A stretch of 33,054 nucleotides of DNA from Heritagella caecorum (GTDB taxonomy: Bacteria; Bacillota; Clostridia; Oscillospirales; Acutalibacteraceae), in assembly GCA_904419035.1 (NCBI GenBank), contig CAJFQL010000024.1:1-33054 (forward strand). Direction: 5' to 3'. A program made the translations under genes and the position numbers. Numbering within the stretch: the first letter of the stretch is position 1; each line of letters opens with the position of its first letter. A model generated the notes under the pieces. The model worked only from the letters and a program-made list of their open reading frames with translations, made no database searches and was not told the origin of the DNA. Of this stretch, positions 30,633 through 33,054 are shown piece by piece.

Positions 30633-32054
30633 GTGCAAAGAAAACCAGAAGAAAAAAACATCGCCTATTGGTACAGCTCCTGCGAAAATCCGGGGGCAGA
30701 TGCCTGGTACCGGACGGATTTTCCCATCCGCCACCGGGCCGAAAAGGTGGATGTGACAGCCAGCATCCAGGGGGAAAATGCCTATGTAACGGTGTCGGAT
30801 ACACCGGGCGGCGCCGTCTTGGGTATTGGTACCTCGTTGGAAGAAACCAGTCTTTATAACCTGCGCCGTATGCCGGAGGAAGCACAGCGGGCTATTCTGC
30901 GGGAATGGGTAGATCCAAACAAAATGGGGCTGTCGGTATTCCGGCTTACTATCGGCACAGCCGATTTTACAGCTCGGGATTTTTATACCTATTACGATAC
31001 GCCCCCCACAGGGGAACCCGATTGGGAGAACCGGAGTGGGCAGGGGTTTTCTATCGAAAAAGATGAACAGTATGGGATTCTTGCCTGTGTGAAAAGGCTC
31101 CAGGAAGAAGCCGAAAAAGCGGGTGTGACGCCCTTTTTCTTTGCGTCGCCCTGGTCGCCGCCGGGCTGGATGAAAAAGCCCACCCGAAAAAGCACCCACT
31201 ATAAACACAACGACGCAAAACTCAAAGGCGGGCGGTTGGATAGCCGTTATTTGCCGGATTACGCCCGCTATCTTACGCGCTATTTGGAAGAATACGAAAA
31301 ACGGGGGATCTCGGTATCGGCACTCACCCTGCAAAATGAGGCGCTGTTTGAAACGTGCTACCCGTCTTGCCTGGTTTCGCCGGAACAAGAAGCAGAACTG
31401 GGCCGGTTGCTCCGGCAGGAAATCAGGAACAGCCCGATTTTGCAAAAGCCGGTGGCCCTGTGGCTGTATGATCACAATTTTGCCCAGGCCGCGGCGTACA
31501 TCGAACGGGCCGGAAAAGCCGGTGCCATGGCGTGGTGCGACGGGTTTGCCCTGCACGATTATGAGGGGGAACCGGAACAAATGCTGCCCCTGATGGCGCG
31601 ATACCCGGGGAAAAGATGGTATATGACCGAGCGGGCCCTGTGGGGCGCGGCAGGGGCTGCCCGTATTTTGCGGTATATGGCCGCCGGGGCCGGTACCTAT
31701 GTGAACTGGGTCAATTTGCTGGATACCAACGGCCAAACCCATCAGTGGCCGGGCAAGCCGGGCCCCACGTTTATGCTGCAAAATGCGGAAGAACCATCCG
31801 TTATCCGGCGGCTGCCGGAATATTATTGGCTGTCGCTGTTAGGGCGTTCCATCCGCCCGGGGGACCGTTTGCTGTCCTGTGAAAGCAAAGAAGTGGAGGC
31901 GGCTGCTTTCCTCAGCTCCGATGGAAAGAAGAAAAAGGTTCTTCTGGTGAATACCGGTACCCAAGAGAAAGTAGAGGCAGTGCGTATGGCCGACCGTTTG
32001 GTACAGATTTTGCTTCCTGCCCAGCATGTAGGGGCGTTGTGGGTGGCCGAATAA
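30633..32054 (+). CDS. Glycoside hydrolase family 30 (glucosylceramidase-like)
   Basis: 473 residues from GTG 30633, chosen because AGGGAGG (30618-30624) sits 8 bases before it; the ATG at 30606 is a weaker alternative. TIM barrel with a beta-sandwich made from both termini. GH30 signatures: GGAVLGIGTSLEETSLYNL (start of the barrel), FFASPWSPPGWMK (strongly conserved in GH30), acid/base Glu236 in LTLQNEALF, and nucleophile Glu333 in YMTERALWG, followed by WVNLLDTNGQTHQ-PGKPG. The likely activity is beta-glucosidase, beta-xylosidase or fucosidase type on small glycosides. There is no signal peptide, so it is intracellular. It is monocistronic and divergent from the PHP gene. Confidence 0.92.
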   Translation: MQRKPEEKNIAYWYSSCENPGADAWYRTDFPIRHRAEKVDVTASIQGENAYVTVSDTPGGAVLGIGTSLEETSLYNLRRMPEEAQRAILREWVDPNKMGLSVFRLTIGTADFTARDFYTYYDTPPTGEPDWENRSGQGFSIEKDEQYGILACVKRLQEEAEKAGVTPFFFASPWSPPGWMKKPTRKSTHYKHNDAKLKGGRLDSRYLPDYARYLTRYLEEYEKRGISVSALTLQNEALFETCYPSCLVSPEQEAELGRLLRQEIRNSPILQKPVALWLYDHNFAQAAAYIERAGKAGAMAWCDGFALHDYEGEPEQMLPLMARYPGKRWYMTERALWGAAGAARILRYMAAGAGTYVNWVNLLDTNGQTHQWPGKPGPTFMLQNAEEPSVIRRLPEYYWLSLLGRSIRPGDRLLSCESKEVEAAAFLSSDGKKKKVLLVNTGTQEKVEAVRMADRLVQILLPAQHVGALWVAE

Positions 32055-32065
32055 ATGCATACGAT

Positions 32066-32112
32066 AGGCCTGGCTATAACTTGGTGGAAGACTGAGAGTT
32101 GTGGCCAGGCTT
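32066..32112 (+). repeat. Long imperfect stem-loop after GH30, no T-run
   Basis: AGGCCTGGCTATAAC (32066-32080) and GTTGTGGCCAGGCTT (32098-32112) form a 15-base-pair stem with three G-T wobbles and a 17-base loop. It starts 11 bases after the GH30 stop. Neither strand shows the T-run of an intrinsic terminator. It could be an mRNA-end stabiliser, a Rho-type or degenerate terminator, or a small repeat family; not resolved. Confidence 0.6.
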
Positions 32113-32162
32113 ATATACGACTTCAATAGGTTCCAGCAGCCGTAAAAAATTTTCAAAAAGGC

Positions 32163-32191
32163 TTGCATTTATCATTGTTTTCCTGTATAAT
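32163..32191 (+). promoter_or_regulatory. Promoter of tRNA-Leu
   Basis: TTGCAT (32163-32168), a 17-base spacer and TATAAT (32186-32191), 27 bases before the mature tRNA. Confidence 0.8.
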
Positions 32192-32218
32192 ACTAAACAG
32201 TCGCTTTGACACCTATAT

Positions 32219-32305
32219 GCCGGTGTGATGGAATTGGTAGACGTAGTGGACTCAAAATCCACCGCTGGCGACAGCGTGCCGGTTCGAGTCCGGCCACCGG
32301 CACCA
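32219..32305 (+). tRNA. tRNA-Leu (anticodon CAA)
   Basis: 87 bases including encoded CCA. Acceptor stem GCCGGTG / CACCGGC, discriminator A, anticodon stem GTGGA / TCCAC around loop CTCAAAA (anticodon CAA, reads UUG), a long class II variable arm (CGCTGGCGACAGCG) that marks it as a Leu-type tRNA, and a T arm with GTTCGAGTC. It has its own promoter and terminator. Confidence 0.97.
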
Positions 32306-32307
32306 TG

Positions 32308-32338
32308 AAGGGTTGACAAAAAAGATGTCAACCCTTTT
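32308..32338 (+). terminator. Terminator after tRNA-Leu
   Basis: AAGGGTTGACA (32308-32318) and TGTCAACCCTT (32326-32336) pair perfectly and run into TTTTTTT, 3 bases after the tRNA. Confidence 0.93.
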
Positions 32339-32535
32339 TTCTTAGTATTCATGCGGGTTTGCGGGCTTTTTGGAGTAAAATCCGAAAAACGGTTTTACCG
32401 TGGATGTCCAAACAGAAATCCGCAGATCATCCGCCGAAGCGGAGTTTTCACCTGATTTTTCAGGCTGGGAACTCCGCTTTTTTGCGTTTACCACTCTTTT
32501 TTCCCGTTGTCGGAACTGTAAAAGTTTTCGGCAGA
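32339..32535. other. Non-coding stretch with orphan hairpins before the gap
   Basis: About 200 bases with no convincing gene. It holds a small hairpin (GTAAAATCCG/CGGTTTTAC, 32375-32398) and a compound terminator-like structure (AGCGGAGTT 32438-32446 with AACTCCGCT 32470-32478, an inner CCTGA/TCAGG stem, then TTTTT). No gene or transcript start is visible for this terminator, so it may belong to a small RNA or to something missing at the gap. Confidence 0.55.
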
Positions 32536-32577
32536 NNNNNNNNNNNNNNNNNNNNNNNNNNNNNNNNNNNNNNNNNN
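32536..32577. other. Assembly gap (42 N)
   Basis: A run of N. The sequences on either side are joined by scaffolding, so their true distance and adjacency are not known. Confidence 0.99.
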
Positions 32578-33054
32578 AAGTCCGTACAGGACGCCATCCC
32601 CATCCAGCGTATCTGGCCGGATGGGATTTTTCAGGTAGGAAGCAGGTTTTCCAAAACCTTTTCCTTTACCGATATTAACTATCAAATCGCTGGAAAAGAG
32701 GATAAGACAGCGATGTTTCTCGATTACTCAGAGCTCCTCAATGCGCTGGATTCCGGTGCCAGCGCCAAGATCACCATCAACAACCGGAAAATCAATAAAG
32801 CGGAATTTGAGAAATCCCTGCTGCTTCCGATGAAAGAGGACGGGCTGGACCATTTCCGCAAAGAGTACAACGAAATGCTGCTCTCAAAGGTAACCGGTAC
32901 CAACAACAGTGTGGTGCAGGACCGTTACATCACCATCACGGTAGCGAAACGGAATATCGATGAAGCCCGCACCTATTTCTCCCGTGTGGGTACGGATCTG
33001 ATCACCCATTTGTCCCAGCTTTCCTCTATTGGACGGGAACTGGACGCCGGAACC
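32578..33054 (+). CDS. VirB4-like conjugal transfer ATPase, internal fragment
   Basis: 159 codons open at both ends: the 5' end is lost in the gap and the 3' end at the window edge. The translation (KSVQDAIPIQRIWPDGIFQ, then GSRFSKTFSFTDINYQI, MFLDYSELLNALDSG, RYITITVAKRNIDEARTYF) matches the N-terminal part of the VirB4/TraE-type ATPases of Firmicutes conjugative elements (Tn1549/Tn916-like ICEs). These energise the type IV secretion channel. The Walker motifs lie further downstream, outside the window. Its presence means an integrative conjugative element or plasmid lies to the right of the gap. The codon style is not obviously different from its neighbours over this short piece. Confidence 0.82.

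Noticed and set aside
32074..32352. Minus-strand frame of 92 codons over tRNA-Leu
   Set aside because: The translation GAGGRTRTGTLSPAVDFEST is the well-known spurious product of an antisense tRNA-Leu and not a gene.
32400..32678. Frame spanning the N gap
   Set aside because: It only exists by translating N. The right side is part of the VirB4-like gene in another frame and the left side is non-coding.

Overview
The window is about 33 kb of a moderately GC-rich Firmicutes chromosome. It is most likely an anaerobic, gut-type Clostridia, possibly Oscillospiraceae/Ruminococcaceae. The evidence is a tRNA-sensing T-box leader, Rex-type operators in front of adhE, TTG and GTG starts with strong Shine-Dalgarno sequences, a DUF1836 gene, a Na+-pump decarboxylase pair, a fermentative AdhE, RodA and a tRNA-Leu with encoded CCA. 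The lineage is inferred from gene families and style, not from a marker gene.

Layout. 1-758: the 5' part of an IS3-family insertion sequence, whose orfB has a one-base frameshift and runs off the left edge. 777-2251: an AraC regulator and a DUF1836 gene (minus strand) pointing into the IS. 2479-4384: promoter, OadG-like and OadB-like subunits of a sodium-pump decarboxylase, and a terminator. 4440-7674: a two-component system (response regulator, histidine kinase) with a third, unknown membrane-anchored gene, all joined by ATGA overlaps. 7678-10311: a minus-strand operon of isochorismatase-like hydrolase, MFS transporter and DUF1643 protein. 10318-11520: rodA. 11705-15716: fhs, tsaE, tsaB, rpiB and upp, linking one-carbon metabolism, t6A tRNA modification, pentose phosphate and uracil salvage. 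15726-17405: a T-box leader controlling an AlaA-type aminotransferase; the candidate specifier codon is GCA (Ala).

17425-20912: a GH127 beta-L-arabinofuranosidase-like enzyme divergent from an MFS transporter, with a candidate CcpA/LacI-type operator between them. 20911-23129: an iron-sulfur-flavoprotein-like reductase and a MATE exporter, divergently arranged. 23181-26338: pcrA/uvrD helicase and an unknown zinc-ribbon protein. 26363-29157: adhE with a consensus promoter bracketed by two Rex-like sites. 29181-30475: a small membrane protein, then a convergent PHP-domain hydrolase. 30563-32054: an intracellular GH30 glycosidase. 32163-32336: tRNA-Leu(CAA) with promoter and terminator. 32536-32577 is an assembly gap, and 32578-33054 is an internal piece of a VirB4-like conjugation ATPase, so an integrative conjugative element may start here.

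Metabolic picture: plant and glycan sugars enter and are hydrolysed inside the cell (GH127, GH30), sugar is fermented to ethanol under NADH/NAD+ control (AdhE, Rex), alanine synthesis is tied to tRNA-Ala charging (T-box, AlaA), and a decarboxylase may export Na+. The observations most worth following are the Ala T-box in front of alaA, an internal Shine-Dalgarno made of rare Arg codons exactly at the AdhE domain boundary, the IS hairpin that hides the transposase Shine-Dalgarno from read-through transcripts, and the unknown third gene of the two-component operon. I see no CRISPR array, rRNA or defence system.
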